From positions 1 to 64,000 of the forward strand of contig CAMTPA010000003.1 in the NCBI GenBank assembly GCA_947074275.1: 64,000 nt of DNA, in the 5' to 3' direction. Below, piece by piece: positions 1 to 9,700 of this stretch. Below the pieces are notes generated by a model. It ran no database searches, was not told the origin of the DNA, and worked only from the letters and a program-made list of their open reading frames with translations. The position numbers and the translations under genes were made by a program. The DNA comes from an uncultured Bacteroides sp. GTDB taxonomy: Bacteria > Bacteroidota > Bacteroidia > Bacteroidales > Bacteroidaceae. How positions within the stretch are numbered: position 1 is the first letter of the stretch; every line of letters starts with the position of its first letter.

Positions 1-886
1 CAGAGGTTAGCCCGTTGGTAAACGAACCCATCTCTACATCGAGTCCGTAGAGGGCAGCCTCTTTGGTGTCGTGCGTGCCACCCCAGTCGGTCACTACCAC
101 GCCATCAAAGCCCCAGTCGCCTTTCAAAATATCGTTGAGCAAAAATTCGTTGTGACAAGCGTGCTGGCCACGAACTTTGTTGTATGCCCCCATAATAGTC
201 CATCCTTCGCCATCTACGATAGCCGCCTTGAATGGAGGAAGATATATTTCGTGAAGCGCACGGTCGGATAGCTCTACGTTGATGTGTCCACGCCACTTCT
301 CTTGGTCGTTGAGCACGAAGTGCTTGGTACTTGTGGCTACTCCATTTTGTTGCACCCCTTTGATATAGGGCACCACCAACATTGAAGCCAAGTGAGGATC
401 TTCGCCCATATACTCAAAGTTGCGTCCGTTGAGTGGGTGGCGATACATATTTACACCGGGGCCTAAGATTACATCTTTTTTGCGGTAGCGTGCCTCTTCG
501 CCCAGTGCGTTTCCATATTCGTACGATAATTCGGGGCTCCACGTAGCGGCAAGACAAGTAAGAGCGGGGTATGCAGTGATGGAGTCGTTAGTCCAGTTGG
601 CATAGCCCCACGAGTTCCACTCTATCTCGGCACGTACTCCGTGTGGGCCATCGCTCCACCATAGTTCGGGTATGCCCAATCGGGGAACTCCCGGACTGCT
701 AAATTTGCTTTGTGCGTGGGTCATCGCCACTTTTTCTTCGAGTGTCATACGCGACAAGGCATCTTGCACACGTGCCTCGATGGGTTGGTTTTTATCTAAA
801 TAAACGGGTGTTTGGGCTTGTAGTGGCAAAGCGCACAATCCACCCAGTAAACACGTTATCAATGCTTTTCTGCTGTTCATTTTCAT
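1..886 (-). CDS. Glycoside hydrolase family 3, probable beta-glucosidase (5' part, cut by window edge)
   Basis: The ORF track misses this gene because its stop lies outside the window. Reading the minus strand from an ATG at 886 (a second ATG is at 880) gives a Sec signal peptide ending near LPLQAQ. A GH3 N-terminal TIM-barrel follows: LSRMTLEEKVAM, the DGPHGVR segment, a TKHF substrate-binding motif, and VVTDWGG, whose Asp (about D267) is the expected catalytic nucleophile. The remaining 400-500 residues, with the acid/base domain, are missing. It lies directly downstream of GH2 and GH31 genes on the same strand, so release of glucose from xyloglucan-type oligosaccharides in the periplasm is the likely role. 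The exact specificity is inferred. Confidence 0.93.
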   Translation of the reverse strand, partial: MKMNSRKALITCLLGGLCALPLQAQTPVYLDKNQPIEARVQDALSRMTLEEKVAMTHAQSKFSSPGVPRLGIPELWWSDGPHGVRAEIEWNSWGYANWTNDSITAYPALTCLAATWSPELSYEYGNALGEEARYRKKDVILGPGVNMYRHPLNGRNFEYMGEDPHLASMLVVPYIKGVQQNGVATSTKHFVLNDQEKWRGHINVELSDRALHEIYLPPFKAAIVDGEGWTIMGAYNKVRGQHACHNEFLLNDILKGDWGFDGVVVTDWGGTHDTKEAALYGLDVEMGSFTNGLTS

Positions 887-908
887 CGGTATCATTTGAT
901 TGTAGTTG

Positions 909-974
909 CAAAAAAAAAAAAAGACTTGTAGGGCACTGCCTTAAAGTGACTTCACTCAGATAGTCCCTACAAGT
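909..974 (-). terminator. Stem-loop plus long U-tract between the GH2 and GH3 genes
   Basis: Perfect 10-bp arms (ACTTGTAGGG at 924-933 and CCCTACAAGT at 965-974) enclose about 31 nt that contain a smaller AGTGA/TCACT stem. On the minus strand the hairpin is followed by a run of about 13 U. This has the form of an intrinsic terminator. It ends only about 22 nt before the GH3 ATG, so it may act as a partial terminator or mRNA-stability element inside the operon rather than as an operon end. Confidence 0.75.
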
Positions 975-1005
975 TTACTTACTTATCAATTAAGAAAACA
1001 CACAC

Positions 1006-3516
1006 TTATTTTTTTGTTTGGATGGTGATGGATGCTGGTTGCAATCCCTCGCCAGTAGCTGTCAGCTCTATGTTGCCCGATTTGCCATCGTTTTGCAATA
1101 TCACCAAGCACTTGCCATAAAAGGCTTTGCGTTCAGGTGCTTTGAAGCTTTCGTGCGATACAGGGTTGCCATTATCTACTCCTGCGATAAAGGCAGGGCC
1201 TTTCACGTCAAACTTCACCAAATCGTGTGCATTGGGGCATAGATTTCCATCTTTGTCCAAAATTTCCACGGTCACAAAACTCAAATCTTTTCCGTCCGAA
1301 CAGATAACATTTCGATCGGCGGTCAATCCTATTTTGTAGGGTTGACCAGCTGTCTTAATCTCTTTGGCGAGCACCTCTTTGCCATCCTTGCGCGACACGA
1401 TGCTTACTGTTCCCGGTTTGTACATCACACGCCACATCACGTGTAGGTCGTCTCCCTCTTTGTGTTTGGTGCCTTGCGACACTCCGTTCACAAATAGTTC
1501 CACTTCGTCGGCGTTGTTGTAGTATGCCCACATATCAATCTCTTCGCCCCGAGACCAGTTCCAGTGAGGAAACAGGTGTAACACGGGTTCGTCAGTCCAC
1601 TCGCTCTGATACATATAGTAGACATCTTTTGGGAAACCAGCCAAGTCGATAATACCAAAGTAAGAGCTACGTGCAGGCCATCCATAAGGAGTAGGCTCAC
1701 CCAAATAGTCGAAGCCTGTCCACACGTAAAGTCCTGAAATGAAATCATTATCACGTGTCAGTTGCCAGCTCTTTTCGTGCGTAGTGCCCCAAGGCACGTG
1801 GCAGTTGTCATACGAAGAGCAAGACATCGATTCGTCGAAAAATGGTTTGTCCCATCGTTCGGGCCAGATATACATCGAGTCGCTTTTCATTCGGTAATAT
1901 CCTCTTGTCATCAAAGCCGAAGTGCTTTCGGTGATGATAAATGGCTTGTTGGGGAAATTTTGAGGTACTGCGGCAAAATCGTGGTCTTGATAATTGAACC
2001 CAATCAAATCGAGTGCACCCGATTGGAACAAGAAGTTGCGCGGGTTCGACTCGTTGCAACCAGCCGTGATGGGGCGTGTATCATCTACGCCTCGTACAAT
2101 ATCCGCCAATTTTTGAGTGAGCAAAGAGTTTACTCCCAATTCACCATCTTCTTGTGCCAGCATACTTTCGTCTTGACCGAAATTTAGTATCAAGTTGGCT
2201 TCGGCAAGGCTCAGTGTATCGGCATCGGCGTGGCTCCATTGCTCGAGCACCTCGTTGCCAATGCTCCACATAAAGATGCTGGGGTGATTGCGATCGCGTG
2301 TGATGTGATCTACAATATCACGTTCGTGCCAATCGTTGAAATAATGCGAATAATCGAACTCCGTTTTGCGCTTGCGCCACACGTCGAATGTTTCATCTTG
2401 CACGATGAAACCCATACGGTCGCAAAGTTCAAGCAATTCGGGCGCAGGAGGATTGTGAGCTGTGCGAATGGCGTTGCAGCCCATCTCTTTCAATATTTCC
2501 AACTGGCGTTCGAGCGCACGTGCGTTGATGGCTGCGCCTAAACTTCCTAAATCGTGATGTTGGCATACCCCCTTTATTTTGGTAGGCACTCCGTTGAGGA
2601 AAAATCCTTTTTCGGCATCAAAATGAAAATTGCGGATACCCACTGTGGTTTCATATTGGTCTACCGATTTTCCATCTTTCATTACGCTGGTGCGCAGTGT
2701 ATATAGATAAGGGTCTTCCAGTGTCCAGCGAATGGGGTTTTTCAGCAAAATGGTTTGTTTTACAATGGCTGTGTCGCCTGGTGCTACCGTTGCTTGTGAT
2801 GATTTCACTTGCGCCACTCGGCTACCTTTTGCATCTATCAGCGTAGATACAATGCTGAAATTATCTGTTTTTGTGCTTGCGTTGCGAACGGTGGTGGCTA
2901 CATCTATTTGCGCCTCTTTGTCGGTCACCACGGGGGTAGTCACATACGTTCCCCACAGATCGACGTGTAGTGGATTGGTGATGTTGAGCCACGTGTTGCG
3001 GTAGATACCACTACCGGTGTACCAACGTGAGTTGGGTTGTTTCGAGTTGTCCACCTTCACGGCTATCACGTTGTCTTCGCCTGGTTTCAGGTAGGGGGTC
3101 AGGTCGTATCGGAAACTGTTGTATCCAAATGGGCGCACCCCCAATGAGTGTCCGTTGATGAATACTTCCGAATTCATATATACACCATCGAAGTCGATGT
3201 AGACTTGCTTGTCTTTCATTTCGTTGCCTACGGTGAAATGCTTGCGATACCAACCTATGCCACCAGGCAACGCTCCACCGCCGGCACCAGCAGGAGCTAT
3301 TTCGGAAAAAGGTTGCTCGATAGACCAATCGTGAGGCACGTTGAGCTTGCGCCAATTGCTATCATCAAACGTTGGTTCGGATGCTTCGGCCGATTCGCCC
3401 AAGTAGAAGAGCCAATCGTCGTTGAACGAAACCCGCTCGCGGTGCTGTGCAGAGCAACCTGCACAGACCGCCAACACGGTGATTAAAAAAGAGAGAATGA
3501 TTGTATTACGTATCAT
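1006..3516 (-). CDS. Glycoside hydrolase family 2 lipoprotein, probable beta-galactosidase
   Basis: This is an 836-residue exo-glycosidase with a lipoprotein signal (lipobox near VCAGC), so it is probably anchored in the outer or inner membrane facing the periplasm. The order is GH2 sugar-binding domain (GGIGWYRKHF, NGHSLG), immunoglobulin-like domain, TIM barrel, and C-terminal Ig-like DUF4982-type domains. The acid/base Glu is in WSIGNEV (about E422) and the nucleophile Glu in IITEST (about E530). It starts 13 bp after the GH31 stop and is clearly co-transcribed with it. With GH31 and GH3 neighbours, removal of galactose from xyloglucan side chains is the best guess. Family assignment is firm and substrate is inferred. 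Confidence 0.92.
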   Translation of the reverse strand: MIRNTIILSFLITVLAVCAGCSAQHRERVSFNDDWLFYLGESAEASEPTFDDSNWRKLNVPHDWSIEQPFSEIAPAGAGGGALPGGIGWYRKHFTVGNEMKDKQVYIDFDGVYMNSEVFINGHSLGVRPFGYNSFRYDLTPYLKPGEDNVIAVKVDNSKQPNSRWYTGSGIYRNTWLNITNPLHVDLWGTYVTTPVVTDKEAQIDVATTVRNASTKTDNFSIVSTLIDAKGSRVAQVKSSQATVAPGDTAIVKQTILLKNPIRWTLEDPYLYTLRTSVMKDGKSVDQYETTVGIRNFHFDAEKGFFLNGVPTKIKGVCQHHDLGSLGAAINARALERQLEILKEMGCNAIRTAHNPPAPELLELCDRMGFIVQDETFDVWRKRKTEFDYSHYFNDWHERDIVDHITRDRNHPSIFMWSIGNEVLEQWSHADADTLSLAEANLILNFGQDESMLAQEDGELGVNSLLTQKLADIVRGVDDTRPITAGCNESNPRNFLFQSGALDLIGFNYQDHDFAAVPQNFPNKPFIITESTSALMTRGYYRMKSDSMYIWPERWDKPFFDESMSCSSYDNCHVPWGTTHEKSWQLTRDNDFISGLYVWTGFDYLGEPTPYGWPARSSYFGIIDLAGFPKDVYYMYQSEWTDEPVLHLFPHWNWSRGEEIDMWAYYNNADEVELFVNGVSQGTKHKEGDDLHVMWRVMYKPGTVSIVSRKDGKEVLAKEIKTAGQPYKIGLTADRNVICSDGKDLSFVTVEILDKDGNLCPNAHDLVKFDVKGPAFIAGVDNGNPVSHESFKAPERKAFYGKCLVILQNDGKSGNIELTATGEGLQPASITIQTKK

Positions 3517-3529
3517 ACCTATTGCAAAT

Positions 3530-6391
3530 TTATAGCTTCACTTCCACACGTTTGCCATCATACTTCACGCTGATGCCTTTTGCATCGGGGTTGTAGCCAA
3601 TGGGGTTTTCAGGTGTCACATACACCACGTTGAACGTGCGTTCTTGCAACATTCCGGGGAACGAACCTTCGCGTTTTTCGATAATCAAAGTTTGTGTTTT
3701 GTTGTCGAACTTGAATGGAATGCGTGCATATTGTCCTTTTTCGTAGTCGTAAGTCTCGCCATCGTCTTCGTATAGCTTAAACTCACCGTCTTTGCCACCA
3801 TACACATAAAGCGTGATGTTTTCATCTTGCTTTTCGTTTGTGTATTGAATTTCTGGGCCATAAGGGATAATACCACCAGCTTTCGCATACAAAGGAATGC
3901 GTTCGTAAGGAGCCTCTACGGTCATTTCTTGTCCGCCGGCTATGTATTTGCCTGTATAGAAGTCGTACCAGCCACTTGTTTCGGGGAAGTAAACTTTGCG
4001 GCTACGTGCTTCGTATTCGTATACAGGGCACACCAACAGTGAGGGACCAAACATAAACTCATCGCTGATGTTGAGTACTTTCTTGTCTTTGCCGTGATCC
4101 ATCACCAACGCACGCATCAATGTATAATCGTCGAAATGGCTCATACCTGCAAGCGAGTAGATGTAAGGCATCATACGATAGCGCAAATCGGTGTACCACA
4201 CAATGGAGTTGTAGGTAGGTGTGCCTTCGGGAGCGATGTTCCACACTTCGCGATATGGGAACTGACCGTGTGCCCGGAAGAGTGGGCTGAATGCACCAAA
4301 CTGGTACCAACGTGTATTTAGCTCGCGCCACTCTTTGTAATCGTTGTTGGCCTTGCCCGTTTTATCCAGTTCTCTTTGAGCATCTTCGTAGCGTTTTTCT
4401 ACGCAGAATCCACCAATATCCATTGTCCAGTAAGGAATACCACTCATAGCGAAGTTAAGACCAGCAGAAATCTGTGCTTTCAAATCTTCCCAACGTGTAG
4501 CGATGTCGCCACTCCAAGTAGCTGTGCTGTAACGTTGCAATCCTGCAAATCCCGAACGGGTGAGCAAGAACACACGTTTGTCTGGTTCCACCTCGCGTTG
4601 TCCATCGTAGATGGCTTCGGCATTCATCAAAGCATAGGTATTGAAGTATTTGGCAGCAGGGCCAAGTGCAGTAGGGCCACTCAATGCTTTGCGGTATTCT
4701 ACATCGGTACAGTCGCGCACGTTTGGTTCAGAAGCATCCATCCACCAAGCATCGATGCCCAATGGGTAATAATGGTCTTTCATCTGATTCCAGAAAAGTT
4801 TACGTGCATCTGGATCGTAAGCGTCGTAGAAACCGTAGGTATAGCCAGGGCCTACCCAGTCGCGTAGTGAGTCGATAACCGATTGTTGATACATCCAACC
4901 TTTTTCGTCGAACTCTTTAAAGTGTTCGGTAGTGGTATAGAATTTAGGCCAAACGCTAATCATAATTTTGGCGTTCATTTGGTGAATGGTGTCTACCATT
5001 TCCTTTGGAGTAGGGAATCGCTCTAAATCAAATTCGTGGCTACCCCAAGCATCTTGTGGCCAGTGATTCCAGTCGAGTACAATATTGTCGATAGGGATTT
5101 TGCGATCGCGGAACTCTTTCAAAACGTCGAGCATTTCACGTTGTGTGTTGTACTTCTCACGACTTTGCCAGTAGCCCATTGCCCACTTAGGCATAATTTG
5201 AGCCTTCCCAGTCAGGGTGCGATAGCCGCTGATTATCTCGTCCATATCATCGCCATAGATGAAGTAGTAGTCAATCTCGTTGCCCATCTCGCTGAACAGA
5301 GACAACTGCTCTTGTTCGCCTTTGTCTACGGGGCTAAGCACACGAAGACCACAATACGATTCTGCTCCATCGGGTATCCATTCTATTTTGACAGGTGTGG
5401 GCTGACCTGCCTCCAATTGGGCAGTAAACTTGTAACTGTTGGGGTTCCAAGCCGTACGCCAGCGTTCCGGCACTATCAAGCGGTCGTTCAAGTACACCTT
5501 CACATAGCCTGCATAATAGAGGATGAAATTGTACACGCCACTTTCGGGAGCTTCGATGCTACCGTTGAAAGTCACCTCCGAACCCATCAATGGAAATCCT
5601 TCTGGAAGATACTCTTTGTTGGCTTTTAGATTTTCGAAATAGAGGAATGGTTCAGTACGCACCAAAGTAGAAGCACCCGATTTAGCTGCTGGAACGTAGG
5701 TACCAGTCAATCCACCCGGTTTTCCGTTTTGGTCGTACAACTTAAACACCTCGTTTAGCTGCGAGTAGTCGTTGGGGTTTCCAAAGCGGCTCAGTGAATA
5801 ATTGTCCCATAGCACACCGTAATTCTTGTTCGACACGATGAAGGGTACAGACACTTTTGTGTTGTACTGAAACAATTCCTCGTTTTTGCCTTTGTAGTTG
5901 AACTCGTCTGCTTGATGCTGTCCCAAACCATAGAATGCCTCATCTTCGGGGCTTTCAAATACTTGGCGCATCGCATATCCGTCGGTGCCTTCTATGTTGA
6001 TAGATTCAAACGTTTTGCCACCGCCTGTTTTCTCTTGCAAGATGGGATTTCCTACCGAGTCGGCAAAAATCACCTCGCCCGTAGTCATATCAACTGTTGC
6101 TTGTATAGATGGTGTAGCAAGCATCACCTTGTTGTCCTTTTCGGTCACGGTGAAATCTTTGTACCTATCTTGAGGCACAACAATTAAGCTTGGCTCATCT
6201 TTAAACTTCTTATCGGGTGTGGCCGACACACGGATAATCTTATCGTTTATAACCTGCAAACGTACTTTTTGTGCCTCATTGGGGGATTGAGACTGTACGT
6301 TCACTACTACCCCGTCGGCTTGCTTTTGGTATCTTGGCGAGCCGCATCCGCAGAATGTGATTGCTGCTAAGAGAATTAAGGTGTTTCTCAT
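3530..6391 (-). CDS. Glycoside hydrolase family 31 alpha-xylosidase with PA14 insert (lipoprotein)
   Basis: The ORF track starts at 6451, but the internal ATG at 6391 opens a clean lipoprotein signal (LLAAITFCGCG) and is preferred, giving 953 residues. The N-terminal beta-sandwich carries a PA14-like insert at roughly residues 240-370 (FNGSIEAPESGVYNF, VYLNDRLI). This is followed by the catalytic barrel with nucleophile Asp in WWMDASEPN (about D552) and acid/base Asp in TWSGD (about D629). This architecture is that of xyloglucan-active GH31 alpha-xylosidases of Bacteroides, which remove non-reducing-end xylose. It is the first gene of the GH31-GH2-GH3 series. Family call is firm and alpha-xylosidase activity is likely. 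Confidence 0.93.
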   Translation of the reverse strand: MRNTLILLAAITFCGCGSPRYQKQADGVVVNVQSQSPNEAQKVRLQVINDKIIRVSATPDKKFKDEPSLIVVPQDRYKDFTVTEKDNKVMLATPSIQATVDMTTGEVIFADSVGNPILQEKTGGGKTFESINIEGTDGYAMRQVFESPEDEAFYGLGQHQADEFNYKGKNEELFQYNTKVSVPFIVSNKNYGVLWDNYSLSRFGNPNDYSQLNEVFKLYDQNGKPGGLTGTYVPAAKSGASTLVRTEPFLYFENLKANKEYLPEGFPLMGSEVTFNGSIEAPESGVYNFILYYAGYVKVYLNDRLIVPERWRTAWNPNSYKFTAQLEAGQPTPVKIEWIPDGAESYCGLRVLSPVDKGEQEQLSLFSEMGNEIDYYFIYGDDMDEIISGYRTLTGKAQIMPKWAMGYWQSREKYNTQREMLDVLKEFRDRKIPIDNIVLDWNHWPQDAWGSHEFDLERFPTPKEMVDTIHQMNAKIMISVWPKFYTTTEHFKEFDEKGWMYQQSVIDSLRDWVGPGYTYGFYDAYDPDARKLFWNQMKDHYYPLGIDAWWMDASEPNVRDCTDVEYRKALSGPTALGPAAKYFNTYALMNAEAIYDGQREVEPDKRVFLLTRSGFAGLQRYSTATWSGDIATRWEDLKAQISAGLNFAMSGIPYWTMDIGGFCVEKRYEDAQRELDKTGKANNDYKEWRELNTRWYQFGAFSPLFRAHGQFPYREVWNIAPEGTPTYNSIVWYTDLRYRMMPYIYSLAGMSHFDDYTLMRALVMDHGKDKKVLNISDEFMFGPSLLVCPVYEYEARSRKVYFPETSGWYDFYTGKYIAGGQEMTVEAPYERIPLYAKAGGIIPYGPEIQYTNEKQDENITLYVYGGKDGEFKLYEDDGETYDYEKGQYARIPFKFDNKTQTLIIEKREGSFPGMLQERTFNVVYVTPENPIGYNPDAKGISVKYDGKRVEVKL

Positions 6392-6567
6392 GATGATGTG
6401 AACTATGTAATAATTATTATTTTTCAATGTTGTAAAAGTACTGCTTTTCATAATAATAGTACTTCCCTTTTGTTTTCAGTTGCAACCTTATTTGTTTGCA
6501 GCGGGTGTGTTGTATGTTTCTTTGGAGTGTATAGTTTGTTAATAAACCCCCTTTCAGTGTGTTGTGA

Positions 6568-6624
6568 AACTGTTTTTAGCTATCTAAAAACAGTTGCGCC
6601 AACCCTCGAAAAGAGCTGGCGCAA
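6568..6624. other. Two adjacent perfect hairpins
   Basis: AACTGTTTTTAG and CTAAAAACAGTT (6568-6579 and 6584-6595) form a 12-bp stem with a 4-nt loop. TTGCGCCA and TGGCGCAA (6594-6601 and 6617-6624) form a second 8-bp stem that shares bases with the first, so the two may be mutually exclusive at their border. No long U-tract follows in either direction. They may terminate the kinase transcript or lie in the leader of the GH31 operon. Confidence 0.5.
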
Positions 6625-6647
6625 ACCTACTGATTATTTCATTTGAT

Positions 6648-6713
6648 ACAAGTTAATAGTTGACGGATTGACTCTTCACATTGGATACGATACTTGTTAA
6701 TATGCAAGATATG
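6648..6713. repeat. Degenerate 22-bp tandem repeat array A (about 3 units)
   Basis: Three consecutive 22-nt segments begin at 6648, 6670 and 6692. The first and third share GTTAATA, and the second has the CTTCACATTGGAT core found in other arrays of this window. The first also matches the ACGG-AT tail of the unit at 39952. It is the weakest array and is recognised mainly by comparison with the others. Confidence 0.4.
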
Positions 6714-6788
6714 CAGTATAAACAATGCTTTATAGAGCTGTTGATTATCTATTTGTAAACTATATCATAGCTTGTTTCCACCAATCTT

Positions 6789-9700
6789 TTATTCTATAAA
6801 CTCGGCTTTGCAGGGAAACCAGGCCCAGAAAGTAGACCCTTCGCCATAGGTTGAATCAAATCCAATTTCTCCGTCGAGGCGTTCGGTAATAGCCTTGCAG
6901 ATGGCAAGTCCCAAACCCGTGCCTTGTGCAAAACTGTCAATCTTCTCAAAGCGTTGGAATATTAGATGCTTTTTATCCTCTGGTATGCCAATGCCTGTGT
7001 CTTTTACAAAAACCTTGATTCCGTTGTTCACGTAGTCTATTCCCACTACAATTTCTCCATCCGGGGAGTATTTCATCGCATTTGAGGCAAAATTGGATAA
7101 GACCTGTGTGACACGTGCCCTATCAATGGTGACAATGCACTTACTGAGATTGCACTCTCGTTTCAAAGTGATGTTTTTGGGGCATCGCTCACTGAAGTGT
7201 ATAAAACCCGTTTCAAATGATTCGATAATATCGAATGTTTCTGGTTTTATTTCGATGGTGCCCGATTCTAATTTCGATAAATCGAGTATGTCGCCTATCA
7301 ACCGAAGGAGCAGTTCATTGTTTGTATTGATGATTTTGATGTACTCCTCTCGTTCCTCGTCATCTTCCACATCTTGCAATAGCCCCGAAAAGCCTACGAT
7401 TGCATTGAGTGGTGTGCGTATCTCGTGGCTCATATTGGCAAGAAACGCCATTTTTAGTCGCTCCGATTCTTCTGCCTTCTCTTTGGCTATGGCAAGCTCA
7501 CTGTTTATTTCACGCAAGTTGCTCACCATTCGTGTTTGTTCGCTGATGTCGTCTACCTTCATCAGCAACCCTTGTGCCACTCCATTGTTGGAGATTGGTA
7601 TGTGGATAACCTCCAATATTTGATCGCTGTTTTCTACTTCGCTTACAAACTTGCACGTTCTGTTGGTGCTTATCGCATCCATTGCTTGGCATCCTTCGCA
7701 AGGAGAATTGAGTCCATAACCTGCATAACACTTATCGCCAATCTTAAATTCATTTCCGTTGAGCGATCCAAAAATATGCGACATATTGCTCCATTGCACC
7801 GTGAAGTCTCTGTCGATATAGAGGATACCCGAAGAAATGTTGTTTAATATCAACGTGTTTTGCTTGTTTAATGCCTCCAGCTTTAGTTCATCCTGTTTTC
7901 TATTTTCGATGTTGAGTGTGATGCCATATAGCACCTTGTGCGGCACTTCATTTTCATAGGTTGTTTCGAGCACGCAGTGTGCCTCCCACCATTCATATAC
8001 GCCCACTTCGAGCAAGTCGATGCGAAACGCGATGGTTGCTTCGCCCGATTCCATTTGGAGATAATCATAGCCCAACACAGCAAACTTCTCTCTATCTTCG
8101 GGGTGAATACATCCCATAAACAATTCGAGTGAGTTCAGTTCTGTCAAGTCGCGTGCAAACTTCATTTCGTGACTACCATAATGCACCACTCCATCGTTGG
8201 CATTCATATACCAAGTGTAAGCCTTGAGCGAAGGAAGCGAAGCCGATAATATCTTTGATTCGCGCTTTGCGATGTTTTGCTCGGTGAGATTGAGTCGCAC
8301 TGCCAATATCTGCATCATTCCATCGATATTGATAGGTATCTTCTTTACAAAAGTCTCAAGTACTCTGCCGTCTTTATAGTGCAACACCTCATTGCCTATA
8401 TATTCTTCTCCCGATTCGATGAGTAGTTTGTCTACTCTTTCCATTTCAATCGCATTCTCTTTGGTGAGTAGGTCTGAGGCGGTTGCTCCTAAGCTCAAGT
8501 TGTATGTTTTGATGGCTTCATCGTTTAGGTAACTGTACGATAATGAATAATAATCTTTCATCATAATAGGAAGCGGGAGCTTTCCTAATATTTTTTTCAA
8601 ACGGGCCTCGCTATCTATCGCTCTCTTGTTCTCTTCTTGAAGTTGTAGGTTTAAATCTTCCAACTGTTTTTTTGCCTCCAATTCCAATGTAATGTTGCGT
8701 CTGATACCTGTGAGCTGAGTAATTTTACCATCATCGCACACTCCCATAAATGATGATAGATACCATTGCCACCCTTTTGGTGTGTGAAAACGGAATTGAA
8801 CAGAGGTCTTTTCTAATATTCCACAAGCAACTGCATTGATTGCTGCCCAAGTTGTCTCCAAATCATCGGGGTGAATATTGGAATTGTAATACTCCTTGCT
8901 CATTTTCCCTTCAAGGCTGATAGACATACCTTGTAGCACAGAAAATGTTTGCTTCTTACAGTCGTATATCCACGTGGTCATATCGCCTGCTTCAAGAGCC
9001 ATCGCTATGCGTTTCTGAAGCTCTATGATTTGCTTTTTATCAGTACTCGATTCTGTCACATCTTTCCATACACCATAAATAGCTGTTGGCACCTCATCTT
9101 CGAAATAGGCCATTGCCGTCACCTCGTACGAAACATAGTGCGAACCATCAGGGTGTTTTATTCGTGCTTCAATCGATTTTTCTGCGTCTTTGTCTTTGGC
9201 AAGGTCGTATAGGTAGTTGGTGAAACGTTCTCTATCTTCTGGAGCCACTTGATTTATATTATCTTTTCCGATGAACTCATATTCAATATCGTTTTCGTCG
9301 ACAATCTTGCTCACCATCTCTTTTATGTCGTAACTCCACCTAAGTAATTTGCCCGAACGCAATGCCAAGTGAAGGTTGTTTATCAACTCGCTTTGGTTGG
9401 CGATGGTTTCATTCACTTCGGTGCAATTTCGCTTGGTGAAAATAAATTTGGTAACTACGCCTTTTTCATTGTGCTGTATGGGGCTGATAACGTGCTCGAA
9501 ATATTCGTATTTTTGCAATTCCGGATTGAACATACGAAAGGAAGATACTACCGTATCCTTACTTCCTGATATAATTTCAGCATAGTTCTTTTTATGAAGA
9601 GCTAAATCATCGGGATGAATAAGATCTTCAAAATATTGGGTGCTCTCCTCTATAAGTTTGTACTCTCCATCATCTAATACATATAATTTTTTATTTTCAT

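Larger units (their letters stand above)
6392..6788. other. Intergenic region between kinase 3' end and GH31 start
   Basis: About 400 bp without a gene. It holds two adjoining hairpins, a degenerate 22-bp repeat array, and presumably the promoter of the glycosidase operon on the minus strand. I see no perfect TAnnTTTG match for that promoter. Confidence 0.6.

Noticed and set aside
1762-2187. Plus-strand ORFs of 74-141 aa across the GH2 and GH31 genes
   Set aside because: They lie entirely opposite conserved coding sequence and have no family features.
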